A stretch of 64,000 nucleotides of DNA, taken from contig NZ_KI421517.1 of assembly GCF_000473365.1 (NCBI RefSeq), positions 1,013,363 through 1,077,362 of the forward strand, written 5' to 3'. Each line of letters starts with the position of its first letter. The stretch's first letter is position 1. Under the pieces are notes generated by a model, which saw only the letters and a list, made by a program, of their open reading frames with translations, was not told the origin of the DNA and searched no databases. Below, piece by piece: positions 45,323 through 54,910 of the stretch. The DNA comes from Adhaeribacter aquaticus DSM 16391. GTDB lineage: Bacteria > Bacteroidota > Bacteroidia > Cytophagales > Hymenobacteraceae. A program made the translations under genes and the position numbers.

Positions 45323-46090
45323 TTAATATTCCCGGTTTACTTCACTTACAAATCTTTGTAGTTCTCTCGCATAAGAGTCATAAGTAAAAGCATCGTACAC
45401 CAGGTAAAAATTACGGCGGTCATGAACCCGGTTATAAGCCATTTTAGCCAGCTCCAGTTTATTTTTATCAAAGCTAAATATTCTCAAAATTCTGCTCAGG
45501 TCTTCCGCATAAATAGTAGCTTCGCTTAATACCTGCCTTACAATAGGCATCTTGCCATCATCAAAAGGTTTACTTTCCAAGGTCCGTAGTAATCGGTCTA
45601 CTTCGCCCGCCCGCATTACCTCTGCCCGATAGTTGCCACGTTCGTAACGGTCATCATACCTGTCGTCATACCCACCTGGTCTTGGATCACGAGGCACTGG
45701 TACCGGATAGGGATCCCGGGCAACAGGAGGAGGTGGCGGCACCATTCCGCCATTGATAGGATACAGCCCTACTTTGTTAAGGAATACCCGGGGTCTGCGA
45801 CCAGTAATTTGAACCATAAAATCAGTTTGAAAACCAGGCTCCAGAAATATACGGGTACGATGCACCAGCGCCCCAAACCGGTCCGGGAACCGTATTTCTG
45901 CCTCGTGGTATCCGGCTGGAATATCCTGTAAAATAATCCGGTCCGTTACCCGCGGATTGATTAATCTACCGTCAAAAATTATTTGGAAAGGTTCCCCCCG
46001 ACGGGAAGCAAACGTAACATCTGCCCGAATGGCTAAGGCTTGCTGGGTCCATAGAAACATTCCGAAGAATAAGACCACTAAAGATTTCAT
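45323..46090 (-). CDS. Secreted DUF4476 protein
   Basis: The 255-residue protein has a signal peptide (LVVLFFGMFLWTQQALA). A beta-rich N-terminal part resembles a PEGA-like repeat (FQIIFDGRLINPRVTDRIILQDIPAGYHE). A Pro/Asp/Tyr-rich linker (VPPPPPVARDPYP, then PGGYDDRYDDRYE) leads to a C-terminal DUF4476 helical domain of about 90 residues (LLRTLESKPFDDGKMPIVRQ, NFYLVYDAFTYDSYARELQRF). DUF4476 is common in secreted Bacteroidota proteins and has no known function. The gene is monocistronic, with a terminator directly after its stop. Confidence 0.88.
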   Translation of the reverse strand: MKSLVVLFFGMFLWTQQALAIRADVTFASRRGEPFQIIFDGRLINPRVTDRIILQDIPAGYHEAEIRFPDRFGALVHRTRIFLEPGFQTDFMVQITGRRPRVFLNKVGLYPINGGMVPPPPPVARDPYPVPVPRDPRPGGYDDRYDDRYERGNYRAEVMRAGEVDRLLRTLESKPFDDGKMPIVRQVLSEATIYAEDLSRILRIFSFDKNKLELAKMAYNRVHDRRNFYLVYDAFTYDSYARELQRFVSEVNREY

Positions 46091-46399
46091 GCTATTTAAA
46101 ATTAAAAGTGTAAAGCTTATGGCATATAGCTTTTAGAATTCAAGTATTATGCCAAATATTTACCTTTTCTAATTTTTAAATTTAACACATCTTAAACCAG
46201 TGGGAAGTGGCGGCCTTAAACTAGCAAATGCTGGTAAAAGTTATTGTAAGAAGAGTGCTAGCTGTTACAAAAAATGCTTTTTCCTGATACACACATACCC
46301 GCAGGTTGAACAGGAAAGGGGTATGTGAAGGTAAAAATTAAAAAGCCGGAAAAAACCCTGCTCTTCCGGCTTTTTAATTTTATATTTTAATTGGCAGGA
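46091..46399. other. Short intergenic region
   Basis: No gene seen. It contains the purM terminator at 46340-46375. Confidence 0.5.
46340..46375 (-). terminator. Terminator of purM
   Basis: AAAAAGCCGGAA pairs with TTCCGGCTTTTT across a 12-nt loop, 25 bp after the purM stop. Confidence 0.85.
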
Positions 46400-47566
46400 C
46401 TAGTATTTGAACTCGCCAAATGGGCTTGTGATGGTCAATTCATTTTTATCGCTGGCTTCTACCCTGCCCACTATCTGGGCTGGTATATTAAAGCGGGCAG
46501 CAATATCTATTAAATCTTGGGCATGTTGCTCATTAATATAAATCTCTAACCGGTGCCCCATATTAAATACTTTGTACATTTCTTGCCAACTGGTTTGGCT
46601 TTCTTCCTGAATGATCCGGAATAAAGGCGGCACCGCGAACAGGTTGTCTTTAATGATATGTACCTTTTCGGTGAAGTGTAGTACTTTGGTTTGAGCACCA
46701 CCACTGCAATGCACCATGCCATGGATATTGGCCCGATGGTTTTCCAGAATTTCTTTTACTACCGGCGCATACGTACGGGTAGGCGACAACACTAATTTAC
46801 CTACATCTACGCCTACTTCTTCTACTACATCTGTTAACTTATATTTACCGGAGTAAACTAAATCTTGGGGCACTCCCGGATCAAAACTTTCCGGATAATT
46901 AGCCGCTAAATATTTTGCAAATACATCGTGCCGGGCTGAAGTTAAGCCATTGCTGCCCATGCCGCCGTTATACTCCGTTTCATAAGTAGCTTGTCCATAA
47001 GAGGCAAAGCCTACGATCACGTCTCCAGGCTGTATGGTATGGTTCGAAATTACTTCGTCGCGCCGCATACGAGCTGTAACGGTACTATCCACAATTATTG
47101 TCCGAACTAAATCGCCTACATCAGCGGTTTCGCCACCAGTGCTATAAATACCAATGCCGTTATCCCGTAGCATTTGTAGTATTTCTTCGGTACCATTAAT
47201 GATAGCGGCAATTACTTCGCCGGGCACTAAGTTTTTATTTCGGCCTATGGTAGAAGAAAGTAAAATATTATCCAGAGCTCCTACACAAAGGAGGTCATCT
47301 ATATTCATGATAATGGCATCCTGGGCAATACCTTTCCACACCGATAAATCGCCGGTTTCTTTCCAATACAAATAAGCCAAAGCAGACTTAGTACCAGCTC
47401 CATCCGCGTGCATGATGTTGCAATATTCCGGATTTCCGGTTAGTATATCCGGAATAATCTTACAGAATGCTTTGGGAAATATCCCTTTATCAATGTTTTT
47501 GATGGCAGCATGTACATCTTCTTTCGAAGCAGATACACCACGGCGGAGATAGCGATTTTTTTCCAT
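46400..47566 (-). CDS. purM: Phosphoribosylformylglycinamidine cyclo-ligase (AIR synthase)
   Basis: The 388-residue protein carries the PurM/HypE fold signatures: HADGAGTKSALAYLYWKETG, IAQDAIIMNIDDLLCVGA, STGGETADVGDLVRTIIVDS, VIVGFASYGQATYE and the C-terminal GMVHCSGGAQTKVLHF. It converts FGAM and ATP to aminoimidazole ribotide in purine synthesis. It is somewhat longer than the E. coli enzyme, as is usual in Bacteroidota. It has its own -7 box TACTTTTG 15 bp before the start and its own terminator. Confidence 0.92.
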   Translation of the reverse strand: MEKNRYLRRGVSASKEDVHAAIKNIDKGIFPKAFCKIIPDILTGNPEYCNIMHADGAGTKSALAYLYWKETGDLSVWKGIAQDAIIMNIDDLLCVGALDNILLSSTIGRNKNLVPGEVIAAIINGTEEILQMLRDNGIGIYSTGGETADVGDLVRTIIVDSTVTARMRRDEVISNHTIQPGDVIVGFASYGQATYETEYNGGMGSNGLTSARHDVFAKYLAANYPESFDPGVPQDLVYSGKYKLTDVVEEVGVDVGKLVLSPTRTYAPVVKEILENHRANIHGMVHCSGGAQTKVLHFTEKVHIIKDNLFAVPPLFRIIQEESQTSWQEMYKVFNMGHRLEIYINEQHAQDLIDIAARFNIPAQIVGRVEASDKNELTITSPFGEFKY

Positions 47567-47580
47567 TATGAGATTTTAGA

Positions 47581-47588
47581 CAAAAGTA
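47581..47588 (-). promoter_or_regulatory. Bacteroidota -7 box of purM
   Basis: TACTTTTG on the minus strand matches TAnnTTTG and lies 14 bp upstream of the purM ATG. Confidence 0.5.
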
Positions 47589-47894
47589 ATTAGCTTATTC
47601 AGACGCTAATACCCTAACTAGACTGCAAAAATAAGAAAGCCTCATCAATATGAAGCTTTCCTGCAGGTTTTTCCTTAAATATTATTCTTAATTTACTATT
47701 TCTCCTAATTACATGAATCTGAATTACGAAAATTGTATTTAGGTGTAGATCTTATGGATCTAGCTAAAACTCAGGAGACAAACAAATCTATTTGCCAATT
47801 TAAAACAGAAGTATTAAAATTTAAAAGGCAAATTATTTCATTTATATATATTGTAAAACAATGACTTTATCTTTTCTTCTTCACTCTTAAATAT
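47589..47894. other. Intergenic region between purM and the NagX-like gene
   Basis: This AT-rich gap of about 300 bp separates divergent genes. No gene or clear operator repeat was seen. Confidence 0.45.
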
Positions 47895-49118
47895 ATGCTG
47901 AAACAGCGCTATTATTCCCTTGATGTTTTTAGGGGAGCTACCGTAGCTTTTATGATTCTGGTAAATAACCCAGGTACCTGGTCTCATATTTACTCTCCTT
48001 TGGAGCATGCCTCCTGGCACGGCCTTACTCCTACCGATTTAGTTTTTCCTTTCTTCTTATTTGCGGTAGGCAACGCCCTGGCTTTTGTAATGCCGCGCCT
48101 GGAACAAGCCGGGGATGCTGTTTTCTGGCGGAAAGTAATTACCAGAACCGCTTTCATTTTTTTGATAGGTTTGTTCTTGAATTGGTTTCCGTTTGTGCGC
48201 TGGGAAGACGGGCAACTGGTATTTGAGCAATGGACTTACCTGCAAAAGGATGGTGACTTAGGTGGGGTACGTATTCTTGGGGTGCTGCAACGGATTGCAC
48301 TTTGTTATTTCTTCGCCTCTATAATTATATATTATGCCAAAGCCAGAGGAGCCTTTTATATTGGCGCTGCTTTATTGCTGCTTTATTGGATTTTATGCTG
48401 GCTTGGTAATCCTACTGATCCGTACAGCCTGGAAGGATGGTTTGGAACTGCTTTAGATAAACATATATTGGGAGAACCCCACATGTACCACGGCGAAGGA
48501 ATAGCTTTTGACCCGGAAGGAATAATGAGTACTTTGCCCGCCATTGTTCAGGTAATTATTGGCTTTTTGGTTGGGGATTATATCCGCAGCAGAGGAGACC
48601 AAGATATAAATAATGAAGAAGTAAGCGAAAATTCGTTTCAGCCAGTTTACAAAACTATTACTGTTTTATTTGTTTCTGCCGTTATTTTAATGATCCTAAG
48701 TTATTTCTGGAATTTAAGCTTCCCGATAAATAAAAAAATCTGGACGAGTTCTTTTGTAGTTTGTACATCCGGACTAGCCATTGCCTTACTAGCCACTCTT
48801 ATTTACTTTATAGAAGTAAGAAGTAGGCGGAGTTGGTGGACGCGCTTTTTTGATGTGTTTGGAAAGAACCCCTTATTTATTTATGCTTTGAGCGGGTTAA
48901 TTCCCAATATTATTAGTCTTATCCGCATCAGTAACGGAGTAAATACGGCGGGTGAGCCCAGGACTATTTCGGTTTGGAGTTGGTTTTACGAAAACATTGC
49001 CGCTAAAGTGCCCGGTCCGCCCGAAAATGGATCGCTATTTTTTGCAATTTGTTTTGTTATACTGCTTTGGGTTATCGGCTATTACTTGGATAAAAGGAAA
49101 GTATACATTCGGGTTTAA
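47895..49118 (+). CDS. NagX-like membrane acyltransferase (heparan-alpha-glucosaminide acetyltransferase family)
   Basis: The 407-residue membrane protein opens with RYYSLDVFRGATVAFMILVNNPGTW and contains HASWHGLTPTDLVFPFFLFAVG, both characteristic of the DUF5009/NagX group. About 10-11 helices follow, with the conserved GVLQRIALCYFFAS and DPEGIMSTLPAIVQVIIGFLVGD. Related lysosomal enzymes acetylate terminal glucosamine. The bacterial members sit with chitobiose or GlcNAc utilisation genes and may act on or transport aminosugars. It is 50 bp upstream of a GH20 hexosaminidase, forming a two-gene operon. Confidence 0.9.
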   Translation: MLKQRYYSLDVFRGATVAFMILVNNPGTWSHIYSPLEHASWHGLTPTDLVFPFFLFAVGNALAFVMPRLEQAGDAVFWRKVITRTAFIFLIGLFLNWFPFVRWEDGQLVFEQWTYLQKDGDLGGVRILGVLQRIALCYFFASIIIYYAKARGAFYIGAALLLLYWILCWLGNPTDPYSLEGWFGTALDKHILGEPHMYHGEGIAFDPEGIMSTLPAIVQVIIGFLVGDYIRSRGDQDINNEEVSENSFQPVYKTITVLFVSAVILMILSYFWNLSFPINKKIWTSSFVVCTSGLAIALLATLIYFIEVRSRRSWWTRFFDVFGKNPLFIYALSGLIPNIISLIRISNGVNTAGEPRTISVWSWFYENIAAKVPGPPENGSLFFAICFVILLWVIGYYLDKRKVYIRV

Positions 49119-49168
49119 AGCTGCGCCTGTTCTCTTTTTGTAAAAAATTATCTATTTAACCTTTCTAC

Positions 49169-51745
49169 ATGAAAAAAGTAGTTTTCATTGCTATATTAAT
49201 CTGTCAGATGGCCTTTATTGGCTGCTCCGAAGCTGCTAGGGAAATAGATGCTAATACCGAAACCGAGGCAAGTACTAATCTCGCAACAGAAGCGAAAGGC
49301 TTTACTTTAACCATAGAACTGCCCGCGTCTATTTCTCAGAGTCAGGGAAATACTAAGGCTATTTTTACTTTAACCAATGGTACCACAGAAACTTTGCCCG
49401 CCACCGGCTGGAAACTGTTTTATAATGGCCACAGCATCAAAACTGATGACGAGCAGGTAGGTACCATTAAGCATTTTAACGGCGATCTGCATTATTTAAC
49501 GCCCAGCACTAACTTTAAACCTTTAGCCGCCGGTCAGTCTACCCAAATAGCAGTAACAAGCCGTCGGGTAAAGAACATAACGGATTTCCCATCTGGCTTT
49601 TATTTAGTTTATGATAAAACACCCAATAAAGGCATACCTGTAGCTCTGGAAGTTAAAACTGGTAATTATTTTCTTAAATCTGACCAGATTCTGGCCGCTA
49701 AAATTTACGATCAAAATGCCAAAATAAAAGATATTCCGGCCGAGCAGCTTCCTAAAGTATTTCCAACCCCTATTTCTTATGTAGAAAAAGGCAATGCGTT
49801 TACTTTTACTAAAGAAGTAGTAATTGTAGCGGATAAGGAATTCAGGCAGGAAGCAGATTTGTTGGCAGAAAGTCTTGCAGGAGTTACAGGCAATAAACCT
49901 ACTGTCCAAAGCCAGGCAACAGATAAGGCAATTGTTTTAAAAAGAAAAGAAAGTTTAGCCAGAGAAGGATACGAACTAACTGTTAATCCCAATCAAATCC
50001 TTATTTCTGCTTCTTCCGCAGCCGGCGCTTTTTACGGCATTCAATCACTTAAAACCATGCTATCGCCAGCAGCCTTCTCCGGAAAAGAAAATTCAGTGCA
50101 AATAAGTGGCGTAGAGGTTAAAGATGCTCCTCGTTTTAGTTACCGTGGTTTTATGATGGATGTAGCCCGGAATTTCCAAACAAAAGAAGAGGTGTTAAAG
50201 GTACTGGATGTAATGGCTTTGTATAAAATGAATGTTTTTCATTTCCATTTCAGCGACGATGAAGGCTGGCGTATTGAAATACCTTCTTTACCCGAACTAA
50301 CCACCGTAGGCGCCACCCGGGCCCACACCACTGATTATAAAACCAGCATTTCCCCTTCTTACGGCTCAGGGCCCGATGCACAAAACACCACCGGTACCGG
50401 TTATTACAGCAAAGCCGATTTTATAGATATTTTAAAATATGCCCGCGACCGCCACATTGAGGTTATTCCCGAAATAGAATCGCCGGGACATGCCCGTGCT
50501 GCCATAAAAGCTATGGATGCCCGCTACCAGCGTTTATCTGAAGAAGGGAAAAAAGCCGAAGCTGAGCGTTATCTTCTGCGCGACTTAAACGACAAGTCAA
50601 TTTACCGGTCGGTGCAAAACTGGAACGACAACGTAATGGATGTAGCTAAACCATCTACCTACGCTTTTCTAGAAATGGTGGTAGACGAATTACGGGCTAT
50701 GTATAAAGAAGCCAATGCGCCACTGACTACCATTCATTTTGGGGGTGATGAGGTGCCGGCCGGCGTGTGGGAAAAATCACCATCCGTGCAACAATTAATC
50801 AGCAAAAATGCCGGCGTTCAAACTACCGACGATTTATGGTACTATTATTTTGATAAAATCAACCAAATGCTAAAAGTGCGTAATTTGTTTTTATCGGGAT
50901 GGGAAGAAATCGGGCTAAAGAAAGTAAAACAAAATGGACGGGTAACCTGGGTTACCAACCCTACTTTTGCTAACCAAAATTTCCGGGTGAATGTCTGGAA
51001 AAACAGCCCCGGTTCCGGGGCCGAAGATTTAGCTTACCGCATGGCCAACGCTGGTTATAAAGTTATTCTCACAGGCGTTACCCATTTGTACTTAGACCTG
51101 GCCTATAATACCTCTTCTACCGAGCCCGGACAATATTGGGGCGGCTACGTTGATATAGACAAACCTTTTTATTTTATACCCTACAATTACCTCAAAAACT
51201 TAAAAGAAGATGATCGCGGCAATCCGCTAAATCCGGCTACTATTAAAAGTCGCGAAGCATTAACCGCTAAAGGCAAAGCAAATATTGTGGGCATGGAAGC
51301 GCCGCTCTGGTCAGAGACCAACCGCTCGCCTGAACAGTTTGAATACAAAATGCTGCCTAAATTGTTGGGCGTAGCCGAACGTGCCTGGGCCAAAGACCCA
51401 CAATGGGCTACCGAACAAAATGCCGCTAAAAGTACAACCTTGTATGCTCAGGCCTGGTCAGAATTTATTAACAGAGTGGGCAAAAGAGAATTGGCCCGTT
51501 TAGATACTTATGCTGGTGGCTTCCAATATCGGGTTCCTACTGCTGGCGCTAAAATTATCAATAACCAGGTTGCCGCCAATGTGCAATTTCCCGGCTATAC
51601 TATCCGGTACACCACCAACGGTTTGGAACCAACAGCCCAGAGCGCTGTCTACTCAAAACCTATTTCGGCTACCGGTACTATTAAACTAAAGGTATTTAGC
51701 CCGGCAGGAAGAGCTGGACAAACAGTAACCATAGAAAATAGATAG
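49169..51745 (+). CDS. GH20 beta-N-acetylhexosaminidase lipoprotein
   Basis: The 858-residue protein has a lipoprotein signal with cysteine at 19 (AFIGCSEAA). A CHB/HEX N-terminal carbohydrate-binding domain follows (about 45-165), then the GH20b domain (about 190-320) and the catalytic barrel with FSYRGFMMDVARNF, HFHFSDDEGWRIEI and the Asp-Glu catalytic pair at 527-528 in HFGGDEVPAG. A chitobiase C-terminal Ig-like domain ends the protein. It cleaves terminal GlcNAc or GalNAc with substrate-assisted retention. The length and four-domain order match chitobiases. It would act at the surface or in the periplasm, releasing GlcNAc for the pathway served by NagX. Confidence 0.95.
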   Translation: MKKVVFIAILICQMAFIGCSEAAREIDANTETEASTNLATEAKGFTLTIELPASISQSQGNTKAIFTLTNGTTETLPATGWKLFYNGHSIKTDDEQVGTIKHFNGDLHYLTPSTNFKPLAAGQSTQIAVTSRRVKNITDFPSGFYLVYDKTPNKGIPVALEVKTGNYFLKSDQILAAKIYDQNAKIKDIPAEQLPKVFPTPISYVEKGNAFTFTKEVVIVADKEFRQEADLLAESLAGVTGNKPTVQSQATDKAIVLKRKESLAREGYELTVNPNQILISASSAAGAFYGIQSLKTMLSPAAFSGKENSVQISGVEVKDAPRFSYRGFMMDVARNFQTKEEVLKVLDVMALYKMNVFHFHFSDDEGWRIEIPSLPELTTVGATRAHTTDYKTSISPSYGSGPDAQNTTGTGYYSKADFIDILKYARDRHIEVIPEIESPGHARAAIKAMDARYQRLSEEGKKAEAERYLLRDLNDKSIYRSVQNWNDNVMDVAKPSTYAFLEMVVDELRAMYKEANAPLTTIHFGGDEVPAGVWEKSPSVQQLISKNAGVQTTDDLWYYYFDKINQMLKVRNLFLSGWEEIGLKKVKQNGRVTWVTNPTFANQNFRVNVWKNSPGSGAEDLAYRMANAGYKVILTGVTHLYLDLAYNTSSTEPGQYWGGYVDIDKPFYFIPYNYLKNLKEDDRGNPLNPATIKSREALTAKGKANIVGMEAPLWSETNRSPEQFEYKMLPKLLGVAERAWAKDPQWATEQNAAKSTTLYAQAWSEFINRVGKRELARLDTYAGGFQYRVPTAGAKIINNQVAANVQFPGYTIRYTTNGLEPTAQSAVYSKPISATGTIKLKVFSPAGRAGQTVTIENR

Positions 51746-51910
51746 TGAAGTGGTGCTATCACTGAACTGGGATAACTATTTGATTATAATTTTAAGGCTA
51801 CTAACAACCAGGTTAAGCAGGAAAATTAGGGCGTATAATACGGGTAAGAACAAAACAGCTTTATACATGCTTTCCGGCCAAACTTTGATGATTACTGGTG
51901 CCCATATAAG

Positions 51911-53578
51911 TTATCGTTCAAAGTTTGGTTTGTTATCAAATTTATCAGATTGTAAGCCTTTGAGTTTTATTTTTAACATCACGCCTTCCGGTGTCAGTGT
52001 AGAGTGGTATACTTCATCGCCATTCCAATTTCGAATTTTCTGCCAAACCCCATCTTTGAAGGTGCCTTCTTCTACCGATATAAACTCAGCTGTAGAAAAA
52101 CCTGAACCCAATTTAGGCCGGAACTGAAATTTTGTATCGAATCCAATCAGTATAAATTCATCTGGGCCTATCTCCCCAACCAGTACCCGACCGGTCATTT
52201 CTTTAGGTTCTTTATATGTCGGAAATCCATAGGTTAGCAGCAGATCGTAATTACTGAAATGCAGTAATTCGTCGCCTAACCCATCTTCTTCAGCCGCGGC
52301 TTGCAATTTACCAGTTCCTTGCAAAGAAGTTATCAACGGAATAGCCGGACGTAAAAGCCGGTAGTTGGCAGCTATGCCCGAAAATTTATTATCCAGCTTT
52401 TCTTTATCCCGTTTATCATTCGGATCAGCATGGAAAGGATCGATGCCGTAAGGCGCCACACCTATAGCATTATAATCGCCAATGGCATAAAAATGGAAAC
52501 GGGCAAAAGCAATACCCCGCCCGGTTTCGGGAATAAACAACGCATTATCAGGCCGGCCATACTTTTCACAAAGCTCCCGGAACTGCATATAATTTCGGTG
52601 GTAAATATCAACGGCTAATAAATCTATGCCGGGCGCGGCGGCTTTATAAATATCCAGCATATTAGAGGTAGGTCCGCCGCTGGGATGCTCACCTGCCCGG
52701 CCAAAACGATTTTCTTTAATCCAGGCATTTACATACATGGGTAAAGGATATTCTTTTTTACCAGCCTCGGCAATGTAATTGATATAAACAGCCATATGAT
52801 AAGCAGAGAAGGCCTCGGCCGCTTCCGGACCAAATACCTGCTCCCAGCTACCAGGTTGTTTTTTAAGAGCTGAAACCAGTTTAGCTGGTACCTGTTCTTT
52901 AAATAATTGAGTAGCCTGAGTTGAGTAATCCCGATCCGTGCCTAGTGAGCCGGGCTCATTCTCAGGTTGAACCATGATAACTGTCTTATAACGCTCATCC
53001 ACTTGTCGTATATGCCGCATCATAGCGGTAAAAGCTTGGGCATCGGCATTTCTGTTCTTCTCCGATAAACTAGATAAAACCCCTATTGACCGACCAGTAC
53101 CATCTACCATGCGCGGATATTCCTGCGGATTTTCCTTCACCCAAGCTGGTACATACTGCGACTGCCCGTTTTTATAGGAACCGAACCATAGCAATACTAA
53201 CCTCAACCCTTCCCGGCGCGCATCCAGAATTAACTTATCCAGATTAGCAAAATCAAATTTCCCCCGCTGTGGCTCTATTTGCTCCCAGTAAACAGGCACT
53301 TCTAGGGTATTGCAATTTAACTCCCGCAATTGCGGCCACGTTTTATCCAATATGGCGGGCCAGCCACTGGAATTCCACATCTGGGCTCCTAATATCAGGT
53401 ATGGCTTTCCGTCTACATAAAAAGTATGTTTTCCATTTTGGGAAACCAGTTGAGGCATAGAAGGTGATGAAGCCTTATTACCCTTCTGAGCACGGTTCTT
53501 GGTAGCCTGACCAAATCCAGAACCTACGTTTAGAAACATAAGAAAACCTAAAAGAATCTTAAGCAGCAATCCTGGCAT
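51911..53578 (-). CDS. GH35-like glycosidase with DUF5597 C-terminal domain
   Basis: The 555-residue exported protein has an N-terminal signal peptide and a TIM-barrel beginning YLILGAQMWNSSGWPAILD and VPVYWEQIEPQRGKFDFANL. The probable acid/base pair lies in VQPENEPGSLG, and a probable nucleophile in FIPETGRGIAFAR. The C-terminal third is DUF5597. Related enzymes are called GH35 beta-galactosidases, but the true sugar is often untested. It lies 28 bp upstream-side of the CBM9-like gene on the minus strand, so the two form an operon. It converges on the GH20 gene. Confidence 0.88.
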   Translation of the reverse strand: MPGLLLKILLGFLMFLNVGSGFGQATKNRAQKGNKASSPSMPQLVSQNGKHTFYVDGKPYLILGAQMWNSSGWPAILDKTWPQLRELNCNTLEVPVYWEQIEPQRGKFDFANLDKLILDARREGLRLVLLWFGSYKNGQSQYVPAWVKENPQEYPRMVDGTGRSIGVLSSLSEKNRNADAQAFTAMMRHIRQVDERYKTVIMVQPENEPGSLGTDRDYSTQATQLFKEQVPAKLVSALKKQPGSWEQVFGPEAAEAFSAYHMAVYINYIAEAGKKEYPLPMYVNAWIKENRFGRAGEHPSGGPTSNMLDIYKAAAPGIDLLAVDIYHRNYMQFRELCEKYGRPDNALFIPETGRGIAFARFHFYAIGDYNAIGVAPYGIDPFHADPNDKRDKEKLDNKFSGIAANYRLLRPAIPLITSLQGTGKLQAAAEEDGLGDELLHFSNYDLLLTYGFPTYKEPKEMTGRVLVGEIGPDEFILIGFDTKFQFRPKLGSGFSTAEFISVEEGTFKDGVWQKIRNWNGDEVYHSTLTPEGVMLKIKLKGLQSDKFDNKPNFER

Positions 53579-53606
53579 AACAACAAGCTATATTTTTAGA
53601 TTAACG

Positions 53607-54743
53607 TTACTCCTCACATACCTGCACCAAGCCGTCCTGATCAATTTGCCAGCATTTACCTGCTGCCTGACCTTTTATAGTGGCTAAAAACTGACGGGAA
53701 CTGACCTCTAAGGTTAACTTATTTGCCTGCCCTCCCACTTGGACCAGTGACTCTAACCCCAACTCTGATAAAGAAGGAGCATACCGCTTGTGCTGCTGGT
53801 AATGTTTTTTCTGTTGATAATAAATGGCCCACAAGAATTCCTTTTGCTTTTCTGAATAAGGTAAGGCAAACGAAACCGTACCAGAGGCTTTCTTACTAAA
53901 TTGTAAATATCCCCACCGTTCCGGGAAGTGCATATTTATTACTCCTTGCGGAGACCACACCCAATTATGCTCCGGTAATTTTTTGCCCTTTGCATTTGTC
54001 TTTATTACATACCGGCCATTCTCAATAGAAGTATCCCATTCTACCCGGGAAAAATTAAGGCGCCAAAGAGTACCTTCGGTTGGAATACTGGCACTATTAC
54101 CTAAACTAACTGCTTGAAAAGGAATGGCCATTTCTACTGTCCAACCTTTATCGGTATCAGTGGGGTTATTAAGAGTACCTTGTATTTGTACTGCAGAACG
54201 TAAGCCTTCCGTGTTCCAGCCAATCATGGCGCTGCTTTTATTACGGTAAGGCTTGGCCATAAATAGATCAAAGATGGTGTTTAAAGCATTAACTTCTATC
54301 TCAAAATATTGATGGGTATTGTTATCCGGATCAATAAATATTTCAAAATCATTGTCATGAAATACAATGGCATCATGTTTTTGCAAAGAAGCCCAAACAT
54401 GGGGTTCCTTTAATTCGGCCGCTATATACAAACAACTATCCGACCATAGCATTTTCACTTTTGTTTCTAACCTGGGGGCTGGCTTTAGGCTTCCTTCAAT
54501 ATCTATAAATTTTTCTGTCCAGGCTGCTGCTTCCCACGCTTTATCATTCAGATGCCCATCAACTTTTACTGCACTAGTAGTCCGATATACCACATAGTTA
54601 AGAGGAGGCGTAAATAAATTCTCGTACCCTTTAAATATAGGATGCTGGGCAGAGGCAGCTATTGGCACAACCAGCATTGCCACCATCAAAGATAAGTACA
54701 GCCTTAAGCTCGTATCCAGCCTACCAAAACCTAATAAATCCAT
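53607..54743 (-). CDS. Exported carbohydrate-binding family 9-like protein
   Basis: From the ATG at 54741-54743 the product is 378 residues. The signal peptide is LSLMVAMLVVPIAASAQ. The CBM9-like beta-sandwich follows (VKVDGHLNDKAWEAAAWTE, DNDFEIFIDPDNNTHQYFEI, MIGWNTEGLRSAVQIQG, WTVEMAIPFQAVSLG) over about residues 55-250. The tail contains a Tyr/Gln/Lys-rich stretch and a short beta region. CBM9-like domains bind sugar ends, and stand-alone forms are common near glycosidases in Bacteroidota. It precedes the GH35-like gene in the same operon. A TTG three codons earlier is possible, but the ATG is preferred. Confidence 0.88.
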   Translation of the reverse strand: MDLLGFGRLDTSLRLYLSLMVAMLVVPIAASAQHPIFKGYENLFTPPLNYVVYRTTSAVKVDGHLNDKAWEAAAWTEKFIDIEGSLKPAPRLETKVKMLWSDSCLYIAAELKEPHVWASLQKHDAIVFHDNDFEIFIDPDNNTHQYFEIEVNALNTIFDLFMAKPYRNKSSAMIGWNTEGLRSAVQIQGTLNNPTDTDKGWTVEMAIPFQAVSLGNSASIPTEGTLWRLNFSRVEWDTSIENGRYVIKTNAKGKKLPEHNWVWSPQGVINMHFPERWGYLQFSKKASGTVSFALPYSEKQKEFLWAIYYQQKKHYQQHKRYAPSLSELGLESLVQVGGQANKLTLEVSSRQFLATIKGQAAGKCWQIDQDGLVQVCEE

Positions 54744-54858
54744 TTTAAGCAAATTTAAATTAGCCTGATACTTACCTTCACCTAATTATATAGTAGAAAT
54801 ATAATAAATAGATTAGAGAAATTAACCTGCTTAAAAGCCCTGACTAAAAATAAATAAA

Positions 54859-54890
54859 AAAGCCTCCCAGGAATTACCCAGGGAGGCTTT
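54859..54890 (-). terminator. Terminator of the PorE-like gene
   Basis: AAAGCCTCCC pairs with GGGAGGCTTT across a 12-nt loop. On the minus strand it is followed by a run of T residues. Confidence 0.85.
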
Positions 54891-54910
54891 ACATTATTAC
54901 AAGTAATATC